Of a stretch of 64,000 nt of DNA, positions 12,960 through 23,844 are shown one piece after another. The stretch comes from Vermamoeba vermiformis (Eukaryota > Tubulinea > Echinamoebida): assembly GCA_045837725.1 (NCBI GenBank), contig JBEWZL010000179.1, forward strand, positions 186,001-250,000, in the 5' to 3' direction. A model generated the notes under the pieces. The model was not told where the DNA came from. It worked only from the letters and a program-made list of their open reading frames with translations, and ran no database searches. The position numbers and the translations under genes are program-made. Position 1 is the first letter of the stretch. Each line of letters opens with the position of its first letter.

Positions 12960-13713
12960 GTTGTCCGTGTGAGTAAAATAAACGGTTACAAAAAAAAAAT
13001 GTTTATAAAAATCGCGTGCCTCGCTTCTCATTGGTCCGTTCAAATAAATTTGTTTAATTAAACACAATTTTATGTACCTACACATAAATCAATTGTTACT
13101 AGTAACATACCATGCTTCGTCCGTGCGTAGCAAGATCAGTGTAAAAAGTGCTCCTCTAACCTGGCCGAATTATGTGGGACTACAGTAGAGAGGCAAGCCA
13201 AAGGTGTTAACAATTCAACGCACGCTATTGACAGTATTAATAAGGTTCATGTAGCCGAAGCAACAGAAATTACCCTTATCTATTTCTCTCGGAAAGTAAA
13301 ACGAGTTATTTTTCATTAATTAACAAAAAATATATTAATGCGTAGTTAAACAACGATGTTATCTGTTTGTAATATCAATCCACTGTAATATGAAAGATTT
13401 CATTTATTTTGAATTTTCTTCATAATTATTTATAATACCTTTTTGCCGAAGAGGGTTACGTTTTTAGAGCATGGACGAGGAAAGTATTTGTTCGTGGTTA
13501 TGGCGGTAGAATACGAAGGTCTACAAAAACTGACAAACGTGTTTGATCTTTGGACACCTGTTGTGCATAATAGTATTTCGAGCGCTAGCCTTGTTGAGAC
13601 ATTGATTTAATTAAATTGTATCGCATTTATGTCACACTGAAGTCGAGTACACCACATGTATATCATCAACACTATATAAATAACACATATATCACAAAAC
13701 TAGGTTGCTCGAA
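12960..13713. other. Intergenic region upstream of the AHS-carboxyltransferase fusion gene
   Basis: AT-rich, with stops in all frames and no domain-like peptide. It contains the promoter side of the fusion gene on the minus strand and the 3' flank of the NDUFA12-like gene. I searched it for a biotin carboxylase domain (ATP-grasp motifs) and found none. No tRNA, repeat or mobile element was recognised. Confidence 0.5.
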
Positions 13714-14523
13714 TTACAGATCTGACACTTTTTTGTTGCTAGTAACATCGTTAGGGTCCCAGGAAGTCTTGCCTTCAGAAGCAGGTCGATAAAACTTGGC
13801 ACCGACCCAAGTAGGAGGTGAGTAGGCCTTGTCTGTGCCTGTCAAGTTCTCCACGTGTTCTTTTTTGTACGTCGGTGTCACTTGCGAAATGCGCGATTGT
13901 TTATCTGTAGGGACTTCATCTGAAGCGTGGTGTAACCATGAGTGCCTATTAAATGGACATCAGATACAAATCAAAGTCAAGCAATGAGCGACAAAACAGA
14001 TCTGATCTCTGTGCGTAACCCGATTGAAAACACTGTTATCGATTTTGGCACGGTGTATCTAAAATTAAATATAGTATAATGCTCACCATTCTGGAGGCAC
14101 TGCTGAAGCTTCGTTGTCCTTGCTGAATTCAACCCATCTTTCACGACCTATTCAGGAGAAGTTATATGTCTGCTAAAGTGAAAATAACGTTATTAAAAAG
14201 CATACCCCAATATTCGGGATCATCCTCCACGAAATACCTGTCGATTAAAGAAATGTAGTTGAGTAATTATTTAATAAATATTATTATGTAATTATATAGC
14301 GTTCTACAGACATATTTCATTACTTGCAAGTAATATGCACGTGTAAATAAATTATTTATGATTTTTAACCGGTAATTTAAGCTTACTTGTTACCAAACTC
14401 GTCTTGGCCAATCTGACGACCGAATTTGACTTCGTTAGTTTGCACAAATCGCTTAAGAGTGGGCATAAAGCCTGACTCCTTAATCTTTTTTGCGATATAA
14501 GTAAGCTTCTTGACAGAGCTCAT
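13714..14523 (-). CDS. NDUFA12-like accessory subunit of mitochondrial complex I (B17.2)
   Basis: Four exons (14523-14387, 14237-14206, 14147-14087, 13945-13714) give 153 residues, the usual family size. Recognisable features are the N-terminal FGRQIGQDEFGNKYF, the central DPEYWGRERWVEF and VPPEWHSWLHH with its paired tryptophans, and a Pro/Lys-rich C-terminus (TPTYKKEHVENLTG). The protein is a peripheral-arm subunit of NADH dehydrogenase, or the closely related assembly factor NDUFAF2. The short 153-aa form and the EWHSWLHH core favour NDUFA12. An in-frame open stretch of about 30 codons lies upstream of the chosen ATG but shows no family similarity. It is treated as 5' UTR. Confidence 0.85.
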
Positions 14524-14787
14524 GGTGTATGTTTGATCAGGCTGGAATGGACACTGCCAAATTTCAACGATCTTGCCTTCAGAGCAGCTGCTGGGAACTT
14601 TAACTGGCTAGACAATTAGCGTTCGTAGTGCAAGCAGCTGTAACACGACCGAACCGAATACACCTTGAAACCGCGTTGGCAACTTGAACAACTGATCTAA
14701 TTTCGCATATTTATTCTCGCTTTGCTTTTTATAGCTGGCCTTAATTTTAACAACAAATGGATACATACAATTTATTAAGTAGTCCTC

Positions 14788-16939
14788 TTAAGGAGTGATA
14801 CCGAGTTGCTTGTAGGCAGTGGCGATCTTTTGGATGGCGCTAACGAAGGCAGCAAGTCTCAAAGAGCAGTTCTACAGGACACGACATTAGTGGCCAGTTC
14901 TAATGTACATTGCAGTGTTGTAATACATACCTTTTCGTGAGAGATGGCGCGAACTTGTTCGTAAGCAGTGGCCATAGTGTCCAAGAGACCAGAGCGGACC
15001 AAATCCAACTCTTCAGGACCACGAGGAGTGATCTTCTTGTGAGCAACGTGCTCAAGGGTATCAGTGATCTCCTTGATTTGGGCCTCAGTGAATCGCTTAG
15101 TCTATTATAAAAAAAAAGCGCGGTTAGTAACGGTAACAAATAGTTCTGGATCTTCACTCCACTTACCAAACGACCGAAGCGAACGTGTTGAATGTTCTTC
15201 AACCACTCGAAGTATGAGACGACGACACCACCAGCATTGCAGAGAATGTCGGGGATGATAAGAACACCCTTGTTGTAGAGGATCTTGTCGGCGTCAGCAG
15301 TGACGGGACCGTTGGCACCTTCGGCGATGAGCTTGGCCTTGATCTTGTGAGCGTTGTCCTTGGTGATTTGACCTTCGAGGGCAGCAGGGACGAGAATGTC
15401 GCAGTCGAGTTCGAGACCTTCAATGGAGGGGATGATGACAGACTTGGCGCCGGGGAACTTGTTGAGCTCGTTGCCCTTCTCCTTCCACTCCCACAAAGCA
15501 GGGATGTCAAGACCTTCGGGGTTGTACAAGCAGCCGTTGGCCTCAGCGATGGCGACGACCTTAGCACCGTTCTCGTGCAAGAACTTGGCGCTGAAGGAGC
15601 CGACGTTACCGAAACCTTGAACGACAACACGCTTGCCAGCAATACCAGGGGTGAGACCCATCTTCTTGACGTCATCAGCGTAGCTCAAGGCCTCACGGAC
15701 GGCGTAGAAAACACCGAGACCGGTGGCTTCGTTACGACCACGAACACCTCCTTGGGTCACAGGCTTACCAGTGACGCAAGCAGTGGCGTTCAAGTCCTCG
15801 CTGCGCATAGCCTCATAGGTATCCTTGATCCAAGCCATTTCACGGGGACCAGTACCGACGTCAGGGGCGGGCTAGGAAACAAGTTTAGGTAAGAAACGAG
15901 GTAGTTTCGTAATGAGGCCTAATACTTACGACGTCGAGGGCAGGGCTGAGCATGTTCTTCTTGATCAACTCAGAAGCATAACGACGAGTGATAGCTTCCA
16001 ATTGGCCAGCGTTGAACTTGCGGGGGTCAATCTTAACACCACCCTTGGCACCACCGAAGGGAACATCGACAACGGCGCACTTGTAGCTCATGAGAGAAGC
16101 CAAAGCGACGACTTCCTTCTCGGAGACGTGAGTGCTGAAGCGAATACCTCCCTTCATGGGCAAACGGTGAGGGCTGTGTTGGCATCTCCAAGCCTCAACG
16201 AGGGTAGTGTCGTGAGTGCCAGTTTTCTGAACGGAATGGGGTTAATCGCGGGTAATATAATTAATTATAATTAATTTTAAAATATTAAATATAAATTTGT
16301 GCGCTAAAGTGGTAGACAGAAAATTGGTAAATCTTGAGCTTAATCCACTTACGGGGTTGTAGTCCATCTTGACGGGGAAAGAAACCTTGTAGACGGAGCG
16401 GCAGACTCTAGAAAGGGCGATTGTCAGTATAAGGGCACATAAGGACGCAATCTAAGCCTACCTGATAACATCCAAAATGTTTTGAGGAATCTCGGGCAAG
16501 AGCTTGGCAGCCTCGTTGAAGAAATGCTCGGTGGAAGCCAAGAAGGTGTTGTCATCAGGAGCACCAGTGTTTTGAGCGTTGCGCTTGGCCGAAACGGTGA
16601 AGCTGCAAGATTTGACCGTTAGAAGATGCATTGAATTAACTCTCAAAAATTAGCAAGAAAATCCACGAAAATGTGGTCGGATAGGTATTCAGTCGATCTT
16701 TAGATTAGTGGGGTGGGTAAATTCATTCAGATGAAAGGAAATTAATTAACCGCAACCCTATATCAAGTGCGACACTGTAAGGCGGGCGATCAATACCTTC
16801 GAGTGGCAGTCTTGGAGGTAGTACCAACCAAAGCGGTCTTTAAATACAGAGCTCCGTTAGTCAAGGGATGGGGTAGTTTGAGGTGTTTCGTGTCACTTAC
16901 GCTGCGCTTGGAGGTTTGGCGAAGAACTTGCGAGAGCAT
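14788..16939 (-). CDS. Mitochondrial glutamate dehydrogenase, animal-type hexameric family
   Basis: Interconverts glutamate with 2-oxoglutarate and ammonia, using NAD(P). Eight exons (16939-16901, 16837-16797, 16602-16462, 16407-16353, 16226-15930, 15871-15167, 15101-14931, 14871-14788) join in frame to 510 residues. The first two small exons encode a Ser/Arg/Thr-rich mitochondrial presequence ([18 protein letters not shown]). Signature segments follow: [12 protein letters not shown] with the catalytic lysine region, [46 protein letters not shown], and the Rossmann motif [13 protein letters not shown]. The C-terminus contains the helical [14 protein letters not shown]. The gene is divergent from the SLC43-like transporter. 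In this neighbourhood it would fix or release ammonia from urea and purine breakdown. Confidence 0.95.
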
Positions 16940-17333
16940 TATGCGAGATGTTGCTTCTAGCGTAAAGAAGTAAAATAAAGTCACTGAAAGATTTTTTTTA
17001 CGGTTTTGCCTCTTCGATCAAGAACCATTCCGAAAGCATTTTCGAGCTTTTTATGAGCTCCGCTACGTCAAAAAAGAATCCGTCTTCCAGAAGGGGCGTT
17101 TCCGTCTGCTTGTCATATTTTTTGAATTTTTTTGGTCAAAGGATCGGATGTACATCCGAAAGTTAATTACCGGTTAATGAATTGTGGCAATGTCCAACTT
17201 AAAGGCAAATTTCGGCTTTAAAAAGAAGCAAAGAGCGAATTCGTACAAATTTTGTACTCGATCTGTTCGCGCCAGGTGCTGCAAGCGCAGTTTTTTGCAT
17301 TTTATGATTTGTAGTATTGAGAGAACAACCACT
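16940..17333. promoter_or_regulatory. Divergent promoter region between glutamate dehydrogenase and the SLC43-like transporter
   Basis: The two genes are transcribed away from each other from this 394-bp gap, so it must hold both promoters or a shared one. A plus-strand frame is open from 17190 into the transporter exon but reads as low-complexity basic residues without family similarity. The transporter start is therefore placed at 17334. No specific element was identified. Confidence 0.45.
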
Positions 17334-19101
17334 ATGATTAAGATACCAAGGCCACCGCCTATACTGGCGTTGGTACTGGCTGTAATCACGTCACAGCTGT
17401 CTACTGGCATAGTTTACGGATGGCCTGCTCTTTTGCCAATTTTAGAGCAAGAAGGCGTGTATAAAGATTTGTGCAACGGAGTAGGTCGATCAGATACACC
17501 GATCTATCGCTAATTAGCTAGACAGAGACATGCGCTGAAAGGAGTACCAGATTCAATGCTGTTTACACCTCAGGAATTACCGCGAATATTTGTAATAATA
17601 TTTTACGATTTATTAACAATATTAATTAATTTCCTTGTGTGTCAGGCTCCTATCTTCTATTTGGTATAATTTTGGATAAAATTGGACCGCTGAAAACAGC
17701 GGTGATTGGTGCTTCTATGTCAGGAAGTGGCATTCTTTTATTGGGATTTGCTACAGAATATCGTACGCTTAATATTCACTATTTTGCAAGCCATTAATTC
17801 AATTTGATGCTGGTCCAGAATTTGAAGGCCTGATTGTGGCGTATATACTCATGGGCTCTGGCGGTGTGGCAGTGCATCTTGCGTCATTTCATTTAGGCAA
17901 TTTGTTTCCTGCTTGGAGGTACGTGTACCAACGCTACAACCGGCCACCAGTGAAACTTATCGTCTCCATAGATCTGTTATCATCAATCTATTTTCGGGGA
18001 TATTCAATGCATCGTGCATCAATTTTGTATTTATATTGGTAAGTCAGCTGTCAAGTTTCAACGACTGAACACCGCGTAGTTGATTTATCAAAGTGGTACT
18101 TCGTTCTTCACCCTAATGCTGATCTACGGCTCGTTAGTGTTAGTGCAAATAGTAAGCATTTTATTCTTTCAACACGAGAAGGCAATTCCGAACACTTCGC
18201 CGCCAGTAAGTCGCTATTGGATTGATGGTTTATTGTAACTTACGCTCTCGTAGCCAGCAGTCGCATCGAAGAGTGCCTCAGATAACTGCTGCTTATTGTG
18301 GTATCGGGCACCTATTCCAAATTACACGAAGATGAGTTCATTTTGGAAACAGACGCGAACATTGGTGTTCATTCTTACCGTTGTGTGGATCATGTTTCAC
18401 TTCTTTCGCATGTCGTTCTATATCGGTCAGTTGAGATATCAGCTAGCTAGTCTAGGAGCGGTTGGTAGGTGCTAAGTGTGAGTTAGATTGTACTCATCGT
18501 GTCATTGCAGGTAACACGTACGTACTTCTCGCAACAGGACTGTACGGAGGTAGTGCACTTCTCACGGTACGATTCAATCACGATAGCAGTGGTGTGTGCT
18601 AATGACATCATATCAAGGTCTTGTTGTCGGGCAAGATGATTGACTGGCTCGGATTAATACCCACAATGGTCATTGCTAATTCATTGCAAATCTTGTTTGG
18701 AGTCTTTGTCATAATTCCTATCCTCGACGTTCAAATTGCAACATTTATTCTTTATGGAATCGCGCGACAGTTTGTTATCGGCCCTTATTTCTACACATGT
18801 GCTACAATGTAAGTCGTATGATAGTTTGGCGCTTGGTAACATTCGCGATAGTTTTGGACCGAAGGTGTTTGGTAAAATATCTGGTTTGGGATTATTTGTC
18901 GCGGGAGCAGTCACGCTCTTACAATTAGCGGTGAATTACATAGTGTTGAACTTCTACGACGGAGAATATTTGACGACGCGGATCGTCTTGGCGAGTTTGT
19001 GTGTGCCGTTCTATCTATATCCCTACTTCGTGTGGAGACAAGGAAATCGTACAAGGAATGAATCTAAGGATGAAGGACCCGAGGCAAGTAGTATTCAATA
19101 A
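17334..19101 (+). CDS. Major facilitator superfamily transporter, SLC43/Fmp42-like
   Basis: Ten exons (17334-17480, 17522-17591, 17646-17762, 17819-17918, 17951-18038, 18080-18205, 18254-18464, 18511-18566, 18618-18808, 18852-19101) give 451 residues with about 12 membrane segments. The opening segment STGIVYGWPALLPILEQEGV and the following cysteine-containing loop resemble SLC43 amino-acid transporters and their fungal Fmp42 relatives. Other matching parts are the loop LLFGIILDKIGPLKTA and the TM8-9 loop LLSGKMIDWLGLIPT. The substrate cannot be read from sequence; SLC43 members carry large neutral amino acids or purine bases. The gene lies 170 bp upstream of the urea transporter on the same strand. 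Confidence 0.8.
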
Positions 19102-19271
19102 TAAACTTTGCGAGAATGTACCCGCGTTTTTGGAGATCTGGAAATATAATCTCCGGCCAATCCAAACTTTGCATTTATTTGTTACCATTTTTGGACCGTC
19201 GTGAGACCCACTCTTTTTATGTATAATTTTTTAAATACAAATTCTCGTAAGTTTGCGCAGTACACCATCGT

Positions 19272-21092
19272 ATGGAACCGTACGTCTTGGTACAAAACGT
19301 AGTGATTAACTAATTATACCATTAGATCGTTTCAGACGACTCTTAACTCCGGTGGTACGGGACAGGTAGTTTCCCTTCTTCAACGCCGTAGTGAGCGAAG
19401 GCTAATTGAAGAGCCGAAACCTGCGGATGCGGACCCGCAGCCCAACTTAATTTCTCGGCTAGCAACGGCGCCGGACCATTCTGATGAAGAGTCGAAGACA
19501 GCGCCGATTTCTCGCCAGCCATCATTATTAAAGAACGTAGCTAATTCAGCAGTTGCAGATGATGACCCCTCAGCGAGTGATACAGACTCCCAAATTAATT
19601 TAATTACACGACGAAATAGTTTCGTAAAAGACTCACTATTAGGAAAAAGCGCTAATAATGAGGCACCTAGTTCTCGAGCGGTTAAATTTAAGAAGTTCAG
19701 GAAACAGTACCTGAAATCCATACCCGCTTGGGAAAAGAAATTAAATGAAATGGAAACTGTCGGAGGAGCTGTACTACGATTTTGCGACTCATTTTTTCGT
19801 GGAGTTTCACAGGTAATAATAAAACGTAGACTTTTGATAAAATTATTAATAAATTTATCCAGATCGGATTCGTTAATAACCCGCTCTTTGGAGTTGCAAC
19901 AATACTTATAGCACTGATAACAGAGTAAGCGCAAAAGCACCTTAAATATTGTTTGCTCATTTTTAACTCATTCATTATAGTACGTGGATCGCAACTTGCG
20001 GTATCGTGGGTTGTTTTTGTACAACTTTATTCGCGGCAGTGGGAGGTCTGAAGAAGGAAATTTTTAGGTCAGTATTACTATTTAACACGGCCAAAGAGCT
20101 TAAGATTTGCCAGAGCTGGCCTATTCGGGTTCAATGGTTATTTGCTGGGTGGAATTATGGGAATTTTTATACTCTCACCATGGGACTGGCGGACCATCAT
20201 TGTTATTATTGTGCTATCGCCGGTGACTATCGTACGTGATGATCAAATAGTAGCGAGGTCGTCAACTAACAAAGGAAATTTAGGTCTCTCAAATTGCGTT
20301 CAGTCACATCTTCGTGTCTTTTGATTCACCGCCCTTTGGACTGCCTTTAATATTAGTGCTCAATTTCTTCTTCTTGGCTACATACGGGTCTGGTTATTTC
20401 CGACCAGTGGGGTTCACGCCGCAGTCTCCGAGTGTTATTGAACCAACGCAAGAAGTGCGAGCTGATTATATCTTTGAGTCGCTAGGCTTGTGCATCGCCC
20501 GTATATTCTTTGGATCCAATCCGTGGACGTAAGTACAGTCCCTAAGGATCTTAGCTTTGAATATCAGTATTAACATTAGCACAGGGGTATTGCGTTCCTG
20601 CTCATGCTATTTCTCTACACTCCGTGGCACGGAATTGCTGCAGCTACTGGAGCAGTGCTCAATACACTCACGCTGTACTTACTCGGCGTCAATTCTGATT
20701 TCATTGCGACTGGTTTGTGGGGCTGGAACGCTACTTTGATATGTACGTCATTAGCGCTTTATCGCGGTGCACCGATCACTGACCACTAATGTTCAGGTAT
20801 CGCCCTCTTTGGTGAGTTTTTGGCGCACTCGTGGCAATCTTGGGTATATTCAGCATACGCAGTGATTGCAACGACTATTGTGCACGTCGGGTGCTCGCCA
20901 TTGTTCAAAGTGTTTGGCATACCGGAAACGAGTTTTGCATTCAGTATTGTGGGCATTGTATTCATGGCAGCACGTAAGAGTCTGCCAGGCTTGCAAGAAA
21001 ATGTCGTGGAGCAAGTTCCAGTCGACTCTGTTGCCGCACGCAGACAAGCCTTCTCACGTCGTCGTGCAGTGTCACGTTTTATGAAACTATAA
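19272..21092 (+). CDS. Urea transporter of the UT/SLC14 family with long N-terminal cytoplasmic extension
   Basis: Channel-like facilitator for urea across a membrane. Eight exons (19272-19298, 19336-19812, 19863-19924, 19981-20067, 20114-20231, 20284-20528, 20585-20742, 20797-21092) give 489 residues. The first ~165 residues are hydrophilic and Ser/Arg-rich. Then come the family marks of two repeated halves: GFVNNPLFGV, LFGFNGYLLGGIMG, TPWHGIAAATGAVLNT and GLWGWNATLICIALFG. The core is a normal ~320 residues; the N-terminal extension is unusual. The first exon (MEPYVLVQN) is the least certain part. Eukaryotic UT proteins are best known from animals, while most fungi use DUR3. The position next to nitrogen-metabolism genes fits a role in urea uptake or release. 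Confidence 0.87.
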
Positions 21093-21119
21093 TGGGTTTA
21101 TATAAATACATTAAAGCGT

Positions 21120-21731
21120 TTAATAACCAAATGCATCGGTCAAAGCTACGCAATCAATTTGAAACAAAGCTCCTTTAGGCAGATCCATCACGCATATTGT
21201 CGTACGTGCAGGTTCTTCGCGGTTGAAAACTAAAGGAGGTTAATTTCAAAATAAGGCTAGAAAACCACGTACATGATTGATATACAGAATCTACTTGGTC
21301 ATAGTCTTTCATGTTGCGCAAGTACATCGTAACTTTTACAACGCTGCCCAGTGACGAATTTCCAGCCGTGACTAACAATAACATATTGTCGATAGCCTGT
21401 ATAATGGTAACTATCTGTATTGTCATTGTTTTGTTTTACCTTCTTAACTTGCTCCTGCAATTGGTCGCTGACCAGCTCTCCTTTCTGATAAAAATATTAG
21501 CAACGTCCCAGGTAAAGTTATTAATAAATTTATTCATTAATAAATATTCAATACCTTATTTACGCCAATACATCCGGAGACGTACAGGAATCCGTTCGCC
21601 TTTATTGCTTGGCTTTTTTGCGCATCCAAGTTAATTGCGTAAATAAGAATTATATTCTCCTCTTACCTGTAAGGGCGAGTCACTAGCGCGACCTTCTTTG
21701 TAGTCACTACGCTACGAATTGGCTTACTCAT
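21120..21731 (-). CDS. RidA (YjgF/YER057c/UK114) imine/enamine deaminase
   Basis: Hydrolyses reactive enamine/imine intermediates made by PLP enzymes, releasing ammonia. Five exons (21731-21667, 21612-21555, 21484-21440, 21396-21273, 21229-21120) give 133 residues, the family norm. Conserved features are RPYSQAIKANGFLYVSG near the N-terminus, the central helix QVKKAIDNMLLLVTAGNSS, VKVTMYLRNMKDY, and the C-terminal EEPARTTICV with the substrate-carboxylate arginine, then LPKGALFQIDCVAL. One loop (GVNKKGELV) is a residue shorter than usual. The stop codon lies only 28 bp from the end of the urea transporter, tail to tail. RidA is a general housekeeping protein, so its presence here may be coincidental. 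Confidence 0.9.
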
Positions 21732-21838
21732 GTGTTTTCGGTTGTAATTAGCGAAACAAAAGTATTGTGTAAATAAATTCACTTTATTTTGCCCGAGCAA
21801 ATAAGTTACCACACGTATTGATAGACGTACTCGCTAAG

Positions 21839-22102
21839 ATGACTTCTGAGGCCCCAGAGCACCTCCCGTTGGATAAGCCAGAGGACAGATCGCTCGTTAA
21901 AGCCGCCGATAAGAAAAGAGCAGACGTGCTGCTCAGATTTGACCAAGAAGGAGAGCAAAATGCACGAGAGCCTATCAAAAAGGCCCCATCAAATTTTGAT
22001 GTACTGAATACAGATCCGAAGGTAGAGACGGTTAGAAAACAAGTTTCGGTACTCAAGATAGAGAACCAAGGGAAGAAACGGAGGAGATGCATTATTCAAT
22101 AG
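21839..22102 (+). CDS. Small hydrophilic protein with polybasic CaaX-type C-terminus, unknown family
   Basis: Single-exon frame of 87 residues from the ATG at 21839; an in-frame ATG at 21818 would add seven. The protein is rich in Lys, Glu, Asp and Arg, with no hydrophobic segment. It ends KKRRRCIIQ, a textbook prenylation signal: polybasic stretch, then Cys, two aliphatic residues and Gln, which predicts farnesylation and membrane anchoring. It lacks the NPF motif and clear coiled coil of G-protein gamma subunits. Existence as a gene rests on the open frame, the composition and the C-terminal motif. Confidence 0.55.
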   Translation: MTSEAPEHLPLDKPEDRSLVKAADKKRADVLLRFDQEGEQNAREPIKKAPSNFDVLNTDPKVETVRKQVSVLKIENQGKKRRRCIIQ

Positions 22103-22372
22103 AAGATATATATATTCTAATTATTGAAGGTTAATGGGATGTAAATTTGTACAAAGATCGATCTGCCTAAGTAATAAAGCGGCTTGCTAGATTTAGACCT
22201 ACTTTATAGTCAGTACTATAATTTGTACTTCAAGATTACATCCTGCACCTACCAACCGTGGACGGTTCACGGGACTCGCGCGATCCAAATTAGTCACGGC
22301 TTATCTCCGGGTTATGTGATTTAAAATTTTAATGATAAAATGTTATTACTAAAATAAGGTCCATAGACCACA

Positions 22373-23709
22373 ATGGGCCAGAAAGAGAGTAAACGAAAGG
22401 GGGGCGTTGAAGCAGCGCCAGCGAAAGGTATTAAAGTCGTTGCATTGATGCTAGAAGTTTAACTAACTAATTTGAAAGCTTTTCCGACTTCTTTGGTGAG
22501 TGATATCGAAGACGACTATACGATAGGAAAAGAAGTAGGAAGGTGCGTGATCCCGCCCTATTAAATAATTTCGAGCGTAACAATTAATCGGTACAACAGG
22601 GGTGGATTTTCAGTAGTGCATGAATGTTTTTCAAAGCGGAATGGCGTCAAATATGCCGTTAAAATTTACGAGAAAGGAGTCCTAGTAGAGCACAATCAGG
22701 ATTATCGAGTGTTATTGAGAGAAGTTGAAGTTCAGTCTCTTATTACGCACGAGAATATAATCAAGCTGTATGATATTTATGAAACCAAAAAGAAGGTCTA
22801 TTTTGTCATGGAAATGTACGCAAGTCATATTTAACATTTAACGCTGATATTCTTTTTTTAGTATTGATGGTGAGGAGTTGTTCGAACGCATTGTGAAAGC
22901 TAAGGGATACTCCGAAAGAGCAGCAGCACGGGTTGTCTACCAACTGCTCCAAGCGGTGCGATACATGCACGCTAAAAATATTGTGCACCGGGATCTTAAG
23001 GTACCTTGCCAAAACTGGTCAAACGTTTTTGATAAAGCAGTTACTAAGGTCATATTTAGCCCGAGAATATATTATGCGAAGGGGAGGGAGATAACGAAGT
23101 TGTAAAGATCGCTGATTTCGGTTTTGCGAAGCAGATGGATCCAAAAGAAAAGTTAAAAACAACGTGTGGCACGCCAAATTATGTTTGTACGTGATCGCAG
23201 TTCCTCACTTGCACTACTAACTATCTCCCAGCCCCAGAAATTTTAAAGCAAGAAATTTACGACCAGTCTGTGGATTGTTGGAGCATGGGTGTTATTACCT
23301 ATGTACTGTACGTATTGATGAGCAGTCTTATTGATAAGATCTCTAACCGCACGAACAGATTATGCGGGTACGCTCCGTTTTACGGCAAAACAGAGAAGTT
23401 GCTCTACGACCGGATAAAAACCGGAACATTCGACTTCGAGGAGGATCCGTGGCCTAATCTGTCTCTCGAGGTCAAAGACTTCATTAGCAAGCTGCTGGTA
23501 GTGGACCCCGTACATCGGATGTCGGCTTCAGAAGCGCTAGAACATCCCTGGATCGTAAGTATACCAGCTGAATACGAACGCTGTACTGACTATTGTACCA
23601 ACAGAAAAACAACTACGGCAAGCGTAAAGAAAGCAAACCGATCGAATCACAACTTACCGCAAAGCTTGTTAGCAAAGCCGATTCCCATCGTTCGTTGCTA
23701 TCTGACTAG
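22373..23709 (+). CDS. CaMK-family serine/threonine protein kinase, predicted N-myristoylated
   Basis: Eight exons (22373-22427, 22479-22542, 22600-22815, 22862-23000, 23060-23186, 23232-23307, 23359-23554, 23605-23709) give 325 residues. The start MGQKESKRKGG has Gly2 and Ser6, a classic myristoylation context followed by basic residues. The kinase domain (~30-290) shows all main motifs: GRGGFSVV loop, AVK lysine, HRDLKPENIL, DFGFAK, TCGTPNYV in the activation segment, and SPE in place of the usual APE. EGEGDNEVVKIADFG resembles CaMKI/DCLK kinases. The C-terminal tail is only ~35 residues and has no clear calmodulin-binding helix. The likely role is a membrane-tethered signalling kinase; its substrate is unknown. 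Confidence 0.9.
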
Positions 23710-23844
23710 CGGAGATATCACTTGCCTTATTTGTAAATACAATTTTATCAATAAAAGTTGTTCGTCATTATTGTAAAGTTCATGAAGCTGTTGTTTCTTA
23801 CACTGTAACCACAATAGGGACGCGCTTACAGCTGAGCTCAAGAA

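Noticed and set aside
12960-13713. Possible hidden biotin carboxylase exons upstream of the AHS-PC fusion
   Set aside because: All frames have frequent stops, the sequence is AT-rich, and no ATP-grasp motif is visible. The first ATG followed by a presequence-like peptide is at 12959.
14524-14612. Open frame continuing upstream of the NDUFA12 start, preceded by a possible acceptor
   Set aside because: About 30 codons with no similarity to the family; the chosen ATG gives the normal N-terminus. Best read as 5' UTR.
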